DNA of 43,635 bases, taken from Thermoleophilaceae bacterium (GTDB lineage Bacteria; Actinomycetota; Thermoleophilia; Solirubrobacterales; Thermoleophilaceae). A program made the position numbers and the translations under genes. The notes below the pieces were generated by a model. That model was not told the DNA's origin, ran no database searches, and worked only from the letters and a program-made list of their open reading frames with translations. Shown here piece by piece: positions 15,370 through 23,006 of this stretch (the first letter of the stretch is position 1; every line of letters starts with the position of its first letter). The stretch is from positions 1 to 43,635 of the forward strand of contig JAICRZ010000005.1 in NCBI GenBank assembly GCA_025937135.1, given 5' to 3'.

Positions 15370-17801
15370 TGCGCGTGCCGCTGACATTGCTCACGGCGCT
15401 GTGCGTGCTCGCTTGCGCGCTGCCCGCGGGCGCCCGCGCCGGCACCTACACGACCGTCTCGTGCGGCGATCCCGACACGCACCAGATGACCGGGCGCAGC
15501 GGCTTCCCGCCGGGCTGGGCCTTCACCGAGTACCAGCCGGGGTCCGGCAACTGGTCGACCTTCGCGTCGTGCGGGAGCTGGGGCGGCGGCTTCGGCCTCA
15601 GGACCAACCCGATCGGCGGCCGCGTGCCGTACCCGCAGTGGGGTCGGATCTACTTCAGCCCGCCGGCCGACACCGGTGTGGCGGGAGTGCGCGTGGCCCG
15701 CGCGTTCCGCCGTCCGTACCCGGCGCCGTACGTGGTGCCGCTGCTCGCGACGAGCCCTGCGGATTGGTGCCACACCTACTGGGACGGTTGCAGCGTCGGC
15801 AATCTCGGCAACGGCAGCGATCCGGCGAACCTTGCCGAGCTGGGCGGCTCGGCGTGGTTCCAGCTCTACTGCGACGGCAGCCAGGGCTGCCCGCGCGACG
15901 GGTTGGCGGCCTGGCAGGTCTTCGGCGCCAGGATCACGCTGAGCGACGGCCATGCACCGAGCTTCGCGGGCGCGCCGACCGGCCTGCCGTCCGCCGCCGG
16001 GATCGGCGGGAGCCCAACCGTCGAGATCGGCGGCAGCGACCGCGGCGGCGGCCTGCTCAGGGCGGAGGTGCTCGCCGACGGCCAGGTGCTCGGGAGCGCA
16101 TCGTTCGACTCGAACGGGCACTGCGACACGTCGTTCCACACCGACCTCGTCCCGTGTCCGCTCACTGGTAGCCGCCCGCTCGGCGCCGACACGACGAAGG
16201 TCGCCGACGGCGACCACGCGATCAGCGCGCGCCTCACCGACGTCTCCGGCAACACGACGAGCTACGCGCTCGGGACGAAGACGATCGACAATCATGCGCC
16301 CGGGCCGGTGGCGCCATTGGTGGTCGGCGGCGACGGCTGGCGCGGCGCGAATGCCTTCGACGTCGCCTGGGAGGCCTCCGCCGCGGACCACGGCTCGGCG
16401 ATCGCCGCGGCGCACTACCGGCTCTGCTCCACGGATGCCAAGCCCACGTGCACCACGGGGAAGCAGACCGGCGCCGGCATCACGCGGCTCACCGGGCTGA
16501 GCGTGCCCGCGAGCGGCGACTACACGTTGACCGTCTGGCTCGAGGACGCCGCGGGGAACGCCGACGCGGCCGGCGCGTCGGCCCCCGTGCACCTGCGCTA
16601 CGACGCCGATCCCGGGGCGCCGCAGATGCAGTCGCGAAGCGCGTGGCTGAACGCGCAGGAGGCGAGCGTGCATGCCGTGGCGATCGCCGCGCCCGCCGGC
16701 GGCGCGTCCGTGGCGGGGTACGCCGTCAGCTACGACGGCAGCGATCCCGGAACGACGATCGACGCGCCGGCGGACGCTCACGGCGATGCCGTCTACGGGC
16801 CACCGCCCGGCGGCTGGCCCGACGGGCGTGTCCGGGTCAAGGCGCGCGCGATCGCCGCCACGGGCGTGGCGTCGGCGCAGGTCGGCCTCGCGACGATCCG
16901 GGTGGACTCGACCGCGCCGGAGCTGACCGTCGCCGGCGCAGGCACGCCGAGCGACTGGCGGCCGCCGCCCGTCGTCCTGACGCTCGGCGCGCGCGACGCG
17001 GGGTCGGGCATGGGCGCCGCCGACGCCGGGCAAGCCGTCGAGTCGGGCGACTACGTCGCGTACTCGCTCGACGGGCAGCCGCTGCGCAGGGTCGGCGGCG
17101 ACGAGGCGACCGTCGCCGTCTCCGGCGTCGGCGCTCATGCGCTCACCTTCCGCGCCTACGACGCCGCGGGCAACGTCTCCGCGGACCGTACCGTCGCGTT
17201 CCTGATCGGGCGCCCGCAGACGGCGCTCGCGGAGCCGAACTTCGGCTTCTGGGATCGCAGCGCCAGCCCGGGCACCACATTCACGGCCGCGCCCAGCTTC
17301 GGCAACACCTGCCCCGGCGAGCTGGCGCTCACGCCCGCGCGCGACACCTACGTGGACGAGGCGCAGCCCGACGCGGCGTTCGGCTCGGCCACCGGGCTGG
17401 TGGTGCGCTCGGCGCCGGCGGGAAACGCCCGGACGCTGCTCGCCTTCGATCTGCCCGCGCCCGGTGGGTGCACCATCACTTCCGCGGAGCTGCGCGTGCA
17501 CGCGAGCGCGACCACGGCCGGGCGAGCGATCCAGGCGTTCCGCGCGGGCGGAAGCTGGGACGGCGATACCAGCTGGGCCACGCGCCCCGGCGCCGTCGGC
17601 GCTCCGGCCGCCGCCGGCGCAGCGGCCGGTGGGCTGAGCTTCGACGTCACCGAGCAGGTCCGCGGCATCTACGCCCACGGCGACAACGGCCTGATGCTGC
17701 GCGACTCGAGCGACGGCGCCGCACCGACGGCGGGCCAGGCCTACGGCTCGAGCGAGAGCGTGCCCGGCGAGCGTCCAGAGCTGATCGTGAGATACGGATG
17801 A
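15369..17801 (+). CDS. Large secreted Ig-like/DNRLRE-domain surface protein
   Basis: 810 residues; the start ATG shares a base with the SipW stop (TGATG). Signal peptide MRVPLTLLTALCVLACALPAGARA. The N-terminal domain (about 25-200, GTYTTVSCGDPDTHQM) has several Cys and a jelly-roll-like pattern (FGARITLSDGHAPSF). The middle has at least three Ig-like or Big-type repeats marked by VSGNTTSYALGTKTID, WLEDAAGNADAAG and AYDAAGNVSADRTV. The C-terminal 170 residues match a DNRLRE-type domain: DTYVDEAQPDAAFGS, LLAFDLPAP, SWATRPGAVG. There is no sorting signal or C-terminal membrane helix. Its place between SipW and a second TasA-like gene suggests a fibre-associated adhesin or matrix protein. Confidence 0.8.
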   Translation: MRVPLTLLTALCVLACALPAGARAGTYTTVSCGDPDTHQMTGRSGFPPGWAFTEYQPGSGNWSTFASCGSWGGGFGLRTNPIGGRVPYPQWGRIYFSPPADTGVAGVRVARAFRRPYPAPYVVPLLATSPADWCHTYWDGCSVGNLGNGSDPANLAELGGSAWFQLYCDGSQGCPRDGLAAWQVFGARITLSDGHAPSFAGAPTGLPSAAGIGGSPTVEIGGSDRGGGLLRAEVLADGQVLGSASFDSNGHCDTSFHTDLVPCPLTGSRPLGADTTKVADGDHAISARLTDVSGNTTSYALGTKTIDNHAPGPVAPLVVGGDGWRGANAFDVAWEASAADHGSAIAAAHYRLCSTDAKPTCTTGKQTGAGITRLTGLSVPASGDYTLTVWLEDAAGNADAAGASAPVHLRYDADPGAPQMQSRSAWLNAQEASVHAVAIAAPAGGASVAGYAVSYDGSDPGTTIDAPADAHGDAVYGPPPGGWPDGRVRVKARAIAATGVASAQVGLATIRVDSTAPELTVAGAGTPSDWRPPPVVLTLGARDAGSGMGAADAGQAVESGDYVAYSLDGQPLRRVGGDEATVAVSGVGAHALTFRAYDAAGNVSADRTVAFLIGRPQTALAEPNFGFWDRSASPGTTFTAAPSFGNTCPGELALTPARDTYVDEAQPDAAFGSATGLVVRSAPAGNARTLLAFDLPAPGGCTITSAELRVHASATTAGRAIQAFRAGGSWDGDTSWATRPGAVGAPAAAGAAAGGLSFDVTEQVRGIYAHGDNGLMLRDSSDGAAPTAGQAYGSSESVPGERPELIVRYG

Positions 17802-18673
17802 TCGCCGCGCGCCTGGCCGTTCCGGTGGCCGCGCTCGGCGTGGCGGCGTTCACGGCCCTGTCGGGGGAGCGCCCACGCGAACTGCGCCTCTCCGCCGCGC
17901 GCGGAGCGCTCGAGCTCGTGAACTCGCGCGCCGGCCAGGCCGCCTTCGCCGCAGGCAACATGAAACCCGGCGACGCGACGGCCGGCACCCTCAGCGTGAC
18001 CAACCGCGGCAGCTCGGAGGCCCGCGTGTTCCTGCGCAGCTCACCGCCCGGGGGGCGCGGTGCGCTCGCCGACGTGCTCCAGGTGCGCATCGCCGAGGGC
18101 CGCGCGACGGTCGCGTCCGGCACCCTCGGCGAGGTGGCGGGCTGCCACGACCTCGGCATGCTCGCGTCCGGCTCGACGCGCACGTTCCGCTTCAGCGCGA
18201 GCTGGCCGGCCGGCGATCGCGACAACGCCTACTCCGGCTCGACCGCGCGGGCGGACGAGCAATGGTTCGCCAACGCCGACGGCGGCGGCTGCGTGGCCGG
18301 CGAGCCGCAGGTGGCGGACGCGCCGGAGCTGCCGCCGAACGCGCGCCTCGTGGTCTCCCACCGCCGCGTCCGGCTCGTGCGCGGCCGCGCGAATCTGCGC
18401 GTGCGCTGCATCGGCGAGCGCAACGGGATCTGCGCGGGGACGATTCACCTGCGGCCGCGCAACGGCCAGGCGAGTCGCGTCACCACGGCGGCGGGCCGGG
18501 CGCGCATCCGTTTCGAGGTGCCGGCCGGCCGCGTTCGCGACGTGTACCTGCGCGTCCCCCCGGCCTCGCGGGCCACGCTGAGGCGCCGCCGCAAGGCGGT
18601 CGCGCTCGCGGTCATCGAGCCGGCGCGCCCGACGCCGACGCGGGTTTCGCGGCTGCTCACCCTTATCCGATGA
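17798..18673 (+). CDS. Second TasA-like secreted protein with basic C-terminal domain
   Basis: 291 residues, overlapping the preceding stop (ATGA). An N-terminal hydrophobic segment (RLAVPVAALGVAAFTALSG) is followed by LVNSRAGQAAFAAGNMKPGDATAGTLSVTNRGSSEARVFL, which parallels the first TasA-like protein (NSRAG, F-A-A-G, MKPG, a shared strand). The first protein's MDNSRAGAAIF and this one's LVNSRAGQAAF suggest duplication. From about residue 190 an extra, very Arg-rich beta domain (VVSHRRVRLVRGRANLRVRC, RRRRKAVALAVIE) follows, absent from the first. It might bind the acidic cell surface or a polymer. It is the last gene of the operon. Confidence 0.75.
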   Translation: MIAARLAVPVAALGVAAFTALSGERPRELRLSAARGALELVNSRAGQAAFAAGNMKPGDATAGTLSVTNRGSSEARVFLRSSPPGGRGALADVLQVRIAEGRATVASGTLGEVAGCHDLGMLASGSTRTFRFSASWPAGDRDNAYSGSTARADEQWFANADGGGCVAGEPQVADAPELPPNARLVVSHRRVRLVRGRANLRVRCIGERNGICAGTIHLRPRNGQASRVTTAAGRARIRFEVPAGRVRDVYLRVPPASRATLRRRRKAVALAVIEPARPTPTRVSRLLTLIR

Positions 18674-18819
18674 GCGACCTCAACCGCTGCTACCTTCACC
18701 GGAGCGCACCCGCTGGGTAACCATCGGCAGGGAGCGCCCCTCATCAGGGCAGGACGGCTCGCTCACATCAGGGTGTGGCTCGGACCCCGAAAGGTTCCCG
18801 ACGCCACACAATCCGAGCG
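18674..18819 (+). other. Leader region with a strong hairpin before the zinc-ribbon gene
   Basis: Within these 146 bp GTGTGGC (18772-18778) pairs with GCCACAC (18803-18809); inside, TCGG pairs with CCGA and a GAAA sits in the apical loop. The hairpin ends about 10 nt before ATG 18820 and could act on translation or as a terminator for the TasA operon. I compared it with c-di-GMP and c-di-AMP riboswitch patterns and could not match a class. Confidence 0.4.
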
Positions 18820-19014
18820 ATGCCCTACCTGAACTGCCCTCGCTGCGCCCTCTCGATACGGATCCAGGCGACCGACCTCGTGATGGAGCACTGCCCCCGC
18901 TGTCTCGGCCGCGCCCGCCTGCCCGTGCCGCTCTACGAGACACCCGAGCCCGCCCGCGTGGACCTGTTCCGGCGGCCATCGACGAGCGGAAACGCGCCAG
19001 CTTCTGGTAAGTAG
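18820..19014 (+). CDS. Small two-CxxC zinc-ribbon protein
   Basis: 64 residues from ATG 18820 (MPYLNCPRC); the track start at 18775 lies inside the leader hairpin. Two CPRC knuckles spaced 18 residues apart (LNCPRCALSIRI and MEHCPRCLGRARLP) form a likely four-Cys zinc ribbon; the rest is a short polar tail ending TSGNAPASGK. Small proteins of this form are common in Solirubrobacterales-like genomes and have no assigned role. It precedes the HD-GYP gene by 59 bp on the same strand. Confidence 0.7.
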   Translation: MPYLNCPRCALSIRIQATDLVMEHCPRCLGRARLPVPLYETPEPARVDLFRRPSTSGNAPASGK

Positions 19015-19073
19015 TTCGTTACGCAAGCGCTCCCTTCGGCGTTACACGCGCCAGACAAGCGAGGGAGAGGGCT

Positions 19074-19673
19074 TTGGGCGGACAAGGACGTTGGCTCCGG
19101 GCGCGCAGTGCGCTGACGGTGCTCGCACGGATGATGGACCTGAGCGACCCCGCTACGTCGGAGCACGCCAGGGACGTGGCCGAGCTCGTGCCGCGCGTCG
19201 GCCGACTGGTCGGCATCGCCGACGAGGAGCTCGAGGCCCTCGAGCTGGCCGCGCGCTTCCACGACATCGGCAAGGTCGCCGTGCCCGACGAGCTGCTCAT
19301 GAAGCCCGGCCCGCTGGACGACGACGAACGCCGCGTCATGGCGTGCCACGTGGAGTGGGGGGCGGAGCTGTTGCGCCACCTGCCGGGTTGCGAGCCGATC
19401 GCGCGCTTCGTGCGCCACCATCACGAGCGCTACGACGGTTGCGGCTATCCGGACGGGCTGCGCGGCGAGGAGATCCCGCTGGCGAGCCGTGTGATCGCCG
19501 CCTGTGACGCCTACGGCGCGATGATGTCGGACCGTCCCTACCGGCCGGCGCTCGACCCCGACCAGGCCACCCTCGAGTTGGTGCAGGGCTCGGGCACGCA
19601 GTTCGACCCGCGCGCCGTCGCCGCCGTCCTCGAGGCCGTGGACGCTGCCGAGCACCAGTCCGCGCAGGGCTGA
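19074..19673 (+). CDS. HD-GYP-type phosphohydrolase domain protein
   Basis: 199 residues from TTG 19074, preceded by GAGGGAGAGG. It is essentially one HD domain with HD-GYP features: SEHARDVAELVPRVG, RFHDIGKVAVPDELLMKPGPL, HHHERYDGCGYPDGLRGEEIPLASRVIAACDAYGAMMSDRPYR (read in pieces). The H-H-E and G-Y-P-x-G-L elements match c-di-GMP phosphodiesterases of the HD-GYP class. It lacks a receiver, GAF or other sensory domain, so how it is controlled is unclear. The C-terminus is complete (TQFDPRAVAAVLEAV). It would act in the cytoplasm on c-di-GMP or a related cyclic nucleotide. Confidence 0.85.
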   Translation: MGGQGRWLRARSALTVLARMMDLSDPATSEHARDVAELVPRVGRLVGIADEELEALELAARFHDIGKVAVPDELLMKPGPLDDDERRVMACHVEWGAELLRHLPGCEPIARFVRHHHERYDGCGYPDGLRGEEIPLASRVIAACDAYGAMMSDRPYRPALDPDQATLELVQGSGTQFDPRAVAAVLEAVDAAEHQSAQG

Positions 19674-19674
19674 C

Positions 19675-19709
19675 CCCCTACAAAGAGGCTTTGTTTCGCC
19701 TCTAAGGGG
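19675..19709 (+). terminator. Hairpin between the HD-GYP gene and the sigma-fusion gene
   Basis: AGAGGC-TTTGTTTC-GCCTCT forms a 6-bp stem, flanked by CCCCT and AGGGG that can extend it over an internal bulge. It starts 2 bp after the HD-GYP stop. There is no T-run, but the position suits a terminator. Confidence 0.5.
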
Positions 19710-19736
19710 TACACCGATCGCGGGAGAGGGAAGGCA

Positions 19737-21161
19737 ATGACGCCACTGGTCGAGTCACAGACGACTGAAGCTGCGGCCGCCGCGCCGGTGATACCGATGC
19801 TGCGCCCCGGCTTCCCCGGCGCCGCGCTGAGGATGATGAGCGACGAGCGCCTGGCCCGGCTCGTGGCGGGCGGCGATCGCGCCGCGTTCGGTGTCGTCTT
19901 CGCGCGCTACCACCAGGAGCTCTACCGCTACTGCCTCTCGCTGCTGCACGACCGCGAGGATGCCGCCGACGCGCTCCAGGGCACGATGCTCCGAGCGCTG
20001 CGCGCGCTCGAGGGGGAGACCCGCGCGATCGCGCTGCGGCCGTGGCTCTACCGCGTCGCTCACAACGAGGCGATCGACCTCCTGCGCCACCGCCCGCCGC
20101 GCGCCGACGACCGCGCCGAGCTGCACGCCGCACTCGACTGGGGCGTCGAGGCGGGAGTGGAGGCACGCGCGCGGCTGCGACAGCTTCTCCTGGATCTGCG
20201 CGAGCTGCCCGAGCGCCAGCGTGGCGCGCTCGTCATGCGTGAGCTCGCGGGGCTCGACTACGCGCAGATCGCCGACGCCCTCGAGACCTCGCCGGCCGCG
20301 GCCAAGCAGTCGGTCTACGAGGCGCGGCGGACGCTGTTCGAGCTGGCGAGTGGCCGCGACCTCGACTGCGAGGGAATCCGCAGCCGCCTGTCCGAGGGCG
20401 ACCGTCGTTCCACGCGCGCGCGGGCGGTGCGCGCGCATCTGCGCGCCTGTTCCGGCTGCCGCGACTTCCACGAGCTCACGGCGTCGCGGCGCTCCGCGCT
20501 CTCGGGGCTCATCCCCGGCCTCCCGGCGGGCGCGGCGGCCGAGCTGCTCGGCGGCTTCGGCTCGGCGGGCGCCGGGTCGGTGCTCGCGGTCAAGTCACTC
20601 GCCGCGCTCGCGCTCGCCGTGGCGGCGGGAGCGGGGGCGACCCAGGCACTGCCGCATGCCACCGCCGGCGACGTTCCGCATCGAGCGCCGCACGCGGCCA
20701 CCTCGAGCAGTGCCGCGCGGCTGCCCGCCGCGCCGCGACAGCACCGGAGCGTCCCGGCCGCGCGTCATTCACATGCGCGAGCGCCCGCGCCTGCTGCTCA
20801 CCGGCACGCGCGGACTCGCCCGGACGAACGGACACCGACGCTCGCGGCACCCGCCACTCAGGCGACCGAGCCGAGGCCCGAGGCCCACCATGCGCACGGC
20901 CCGCCGGCTCGTACACCACACGCCGAGCATCAGCCCCAGGCACCCGCCGCAACGCCACCGCCGCCGGAGGACGACCAGGGCAACTCCGGCCGCGGCCCGA
21001 TCGCCGCCACCACGCAGGTCGTGGTGCCGCAGGTCCAGGCCCAGGTGCAGCAGGTCCAGAGCACGGTCGACACGACGGTCGCCCAGGTCCAGCAGGCGCT
21101 GCCCGTGCACACCCCGCCGCTGCCGCGGCTACCGCGGCTGCCGAAGCGCCGCGTGCGCTAA
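19737..21161 (+). CDS. ECF sigma factor fused to zinc-finger anti-sigma-like and membrane domains
   Basis: 474 residues from ATG 19737 (GGGAGAGGGAAGGCA upstream). Sigma region 2 is at about 35-105 (FARYHQELYRYCLSLLHDREDAADALQ, RPWLYRVAHNEAIDLLR). Region 4 is at about 155-200 (LPERQRGALVMRELAGLDYAQIADALETSPAAAKQSV, in pieces). It is followed directly by a ZAS-like zinc finger (VRAHLRACSGCRDFHEL, H-x3-C-x2-C), a hydrophobic segment (VLAVKSLAALALAVAAGAGA) and a Pro/His/Ala-rich tail to the end with VQAQVQQVQST. One polypeptide therefore joins a sigma factor with the parts usually found in a separate membrane anti-sigma factor. Confidence 0.87.
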   Translation: MTPLVESQTTEAAAAAPVIPMLRPGFPGAALRMMSDERLARLVAGGDRAAFGVVFARYHQELYRYCLSLLHDREDAADALQGTMLRALRALEGETRAIALRPWLYRVAHNEAIDLLRHRPPRADDRAELHAALDWGVEAGVEARARLRQLLLDLRELPERQRGALVMRELAGLDYAQIADALETSPAAAKQSVYEARRTLFELASGRDLDCEGIRSRLSEGDRRSTRARAVRAHLRACSGCRDFHELTASRRSALSGLIPGLPAGAAAELLGGFGSAGAGSVLAVKSLAALALAVAAGAGATQALPHATAGDVPHRAPHAATSSSAARLPAAPRQHRSVPAARHSHARAPAPAAHRHARTRPDERTPTLAAPATQATEPRPEAHHAHGPPARTPHAEHQPQAPAATPPPPEDDQGNSGRGPIAATTQVVVPQVQAQVQQVQSTVDTTVAQVQQALPVHTPPLPRLPRLPKRRVR

Positions 21162-22975
21162 CCGACGCGGTTGGCGTCGCGCGCGGCCCGCTCGGTCTTC
21201 TCGAGCGTCTCCTCGACGAGCGCCAGACCGGCGTCCCAGAAGCCCGGGTCGGCGAGGTCGACGCCGACGATCTCGCCGAGCTCCTCCGGCGAGCGCGAGC
21301 CGCCGGCCGCGAGCAGCTCGACGTAGCGTGGCACGAACTCCTCGCCGCGCTCGGTGTAGAGCCGGTACACCGACAGCGCGAAGAGCTGCCCGTACGCGTA
21401 CGCGTAGACGTACCCGGGCGTGTTCAGGAAGTGGGGGACGTACGACCACCAGCGGGCGTAGCCGTCGGTGAGCTCCACGCTGTCGCCGAGCATCGCGCTC
21501 TGAGTCTCGATCCAGAGCTCGCTGATCCGGTCGACCGACAGCTCGCCCTCGGAGCGCCGCGCGTTGTGCACGCGATCCTCGAAGCGGTTCATCGCCGTCT
21601 GGCGGAAGACGGTGGCGATCGAGCCCTCGATGCTGCGCGCGAGCAGCGCCAGCCGCGACTCGGCGTTGTCGGCGCGCTCGAGCAGGCGGTCGAAGACGAT
21701 CTCCTCGCCGAACGTCGACGCCGTCTCCGCCAGCGTGAGCGGCGTCGACATGTGGAAGATCCCCTGGCGCGCGCCCAGCACGGCGTGCACGCCGTGGCCG
21801 AGCTCGTGCGCGAGCGTGAGCACGTCGCCGCGGGTGGCGGTGTAGTTGAGCATCACGTACGGGTGCAGGTCCGGCACGGTCGAGGCGCAGAAGGCGCCGC
21901 CGCGCTTGGCCGGCCGCAGCGGCGCGTCGATCCAGCGGTCCTCGAACGACCGGCGCACGATCGCGCCGAGCTCGGGCGAGAACTCCTGATAGCAGTCGGT
22001 CACGAGGTCGCGCGCCTCGCCCCACGGGATCACCGGCTCCTCGCCGGTGACCGCGGCCATCCGGTCGTAGTCGGCGATCCGGTCGACCCCCAGCAGCTGC
22101 GCCTTCAACCGGTACCAGCGCTGCGGGATGTCGTAACGCGCGGTCACCGCACTGATCAGCGCCTGGACCGACTCGTCGCTGGCCTCGTTGGAGAGGTTGC
22201 GGCTCGAGATCCAGTCGGGGAAGTTGCGCAGCCGGTCGTCGACCGCCTTGTCGTTGAGCAGCGTGTTGAAGATGAACGCGCGCGTGCGCAGGGTGGGCTC
22301 GAGCGCCTCGGTGATGGCCTCGGCGGAGCCGCGGCGGACGTCGCGGTCGGGCGACTGGAGTTTGCTGAGCGCGATCTCGAGCGAGACCTCGCCCTCGGGG
22401 AGCCCGACGCGGATGGCCGACGCCACCTCGGCGAAGAGCCGCGTCCATGCGCTGCGCCCCGTGACCGACTTCTCGGTCATCACGAGCTCCTCGGCCTCGC
22501 TCAGCATGTGCGGGCGGTAGCGCCGGATGGTCTCGAGGTGATGGCGGCAGAAGTCGAGCGCGGGGTCGGCGAGGATCGCCTCGGCACGCTCGTCCGGCAC
22601 CGCGGCCCACTCGAGCTCGAAGAAGAGCAGGCGCGTCTCGATCGCGGTCCCGCGCTCCTGCGCGCGCTGGAGCAACGCGCCGATCGACGGTTCGGAGGTG
22701 TCGGTGGCGAAGCGCAGGTGCGCGTAGGAGCCGGCGCGGCTGACGAGCTCGTAGATCGCCTCGAGCTCGCGCATCGCCTCAGCCAGGCCCGCCGCGTCCA
22801 GCTCGCCGACCTTCCCGGGGTAACGCTCTGCGAAGCGCCCCGCGAGCTCCGTCGCCTGCGCGAGCTGGTCGTCGACACCGTCCTCGCCGCGCCCGTCCAC
22901 GAGCGGGTCGAGATTCCATTCGGTGCGCTCGAGCTCGGGGTCGGCGAGCGCCTGGTCTACGTCGGTCGTGGCCAT
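21158..22975 (-). CDS. pepF: Oligoendopeptidase F (M3 family zinc metallopeptidase)
   Basis: 605 residues. The zinc motif LAHELGHGVHAVLGARQG and the downstream Glu region (TLAETASTFGEEIVFD) define the M3/PepF active site. The N-terminal helical lobe carries ELEAIYELVSRAGSYAHLRF, and the C-terminus has NTPGYVYAYAYGQLFALSVY, all typical. Length matches the family. It cleaves short cytoplasmic peptides; no signal peptide is present. It ends 4 bp inside the convergent sigma-fusion gene. The start ATG 22975 has no Shine-Dalgarno but TAGGCT lies 6 nt upstream, so the mRNA may be leaderless. Confidence 0.95.
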   Translation of the reverse strand: MATTDVDQALADPELERTEWNLDPLVDGRGEDGVDDQLAQATELAGRFAERYPGKVGELDAAGLAEAMRELEAIYELVSRAGSYAHLRFATDTSEPSIGALLQRAQERGTAIETRLLFFELEWAAVPDERAEAILADPALDFCRHHLETIRRYRPHMLSEAEELVMTEKSVTGRSAWTRLFAEVASAIRVGLPEGEVSLEIALSKLQSPDRDVRRGSAEAITEALEPTLRTRAFIFNTLLNDKAVDDRLRNFPDWISSRNLSNEASDESVQALISAVTARYDIPQRWYRLKAQLLGVDRIADYDRMAAVTGEEPVIPWGEARDLVTDCYQEFSPELGAIVRRSFEDRWIDAPLRPAKRGGAFCASTVPDLHPYVMLNYTATRGDVLTLAHELGHGVHAVLGARQGIFHMSTPLTLAETASTFGEEIVFDRLLERADNAESRLALLARSIEGSIATVFRQTAMNRFEDRVHNARRSEGELSVDRISELWIETQSAMLGDSVELTDGYARWWSYVPHFLNTPGYVYAYAYGQLFALSVYRLYTERGEEFVPRYVELLAAGGSRSPEELGEIVGVDLADPGFWDAGLALVEETLEKTERAARDANRVG

Positions 22976-22981
22976 GGGCCG

Positions 22982-22987
22982 AGCCTA
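22982..22987 (-). promoter_or_regulatory. Candidate -10 box (TAGGCT) for a leaderless pepF mRNA
   Basis: TAGGCT fits TANNNT and lies 6 nt before the pepF ATG, which has no Shine-Dalgarno. The -35 is not evident. Confidence 0.35.
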
Positions 22988-23006
22988 GCGAGGCTCGGCG
23001 GCGGAA

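Noticed and set aside
18674-18819. Possible c-di-GMP (GEMM) riboswitch, because part of the minus strand (CTCCGGTGAAGGTAGCAGCGG) resembles the 3' half of GEMM-I
   Set aside because: The strand is wrong for any downstream gene, and the 5' half with the GAAA tetraloop and GGGACGCAAAGC segment is missing on that strand.
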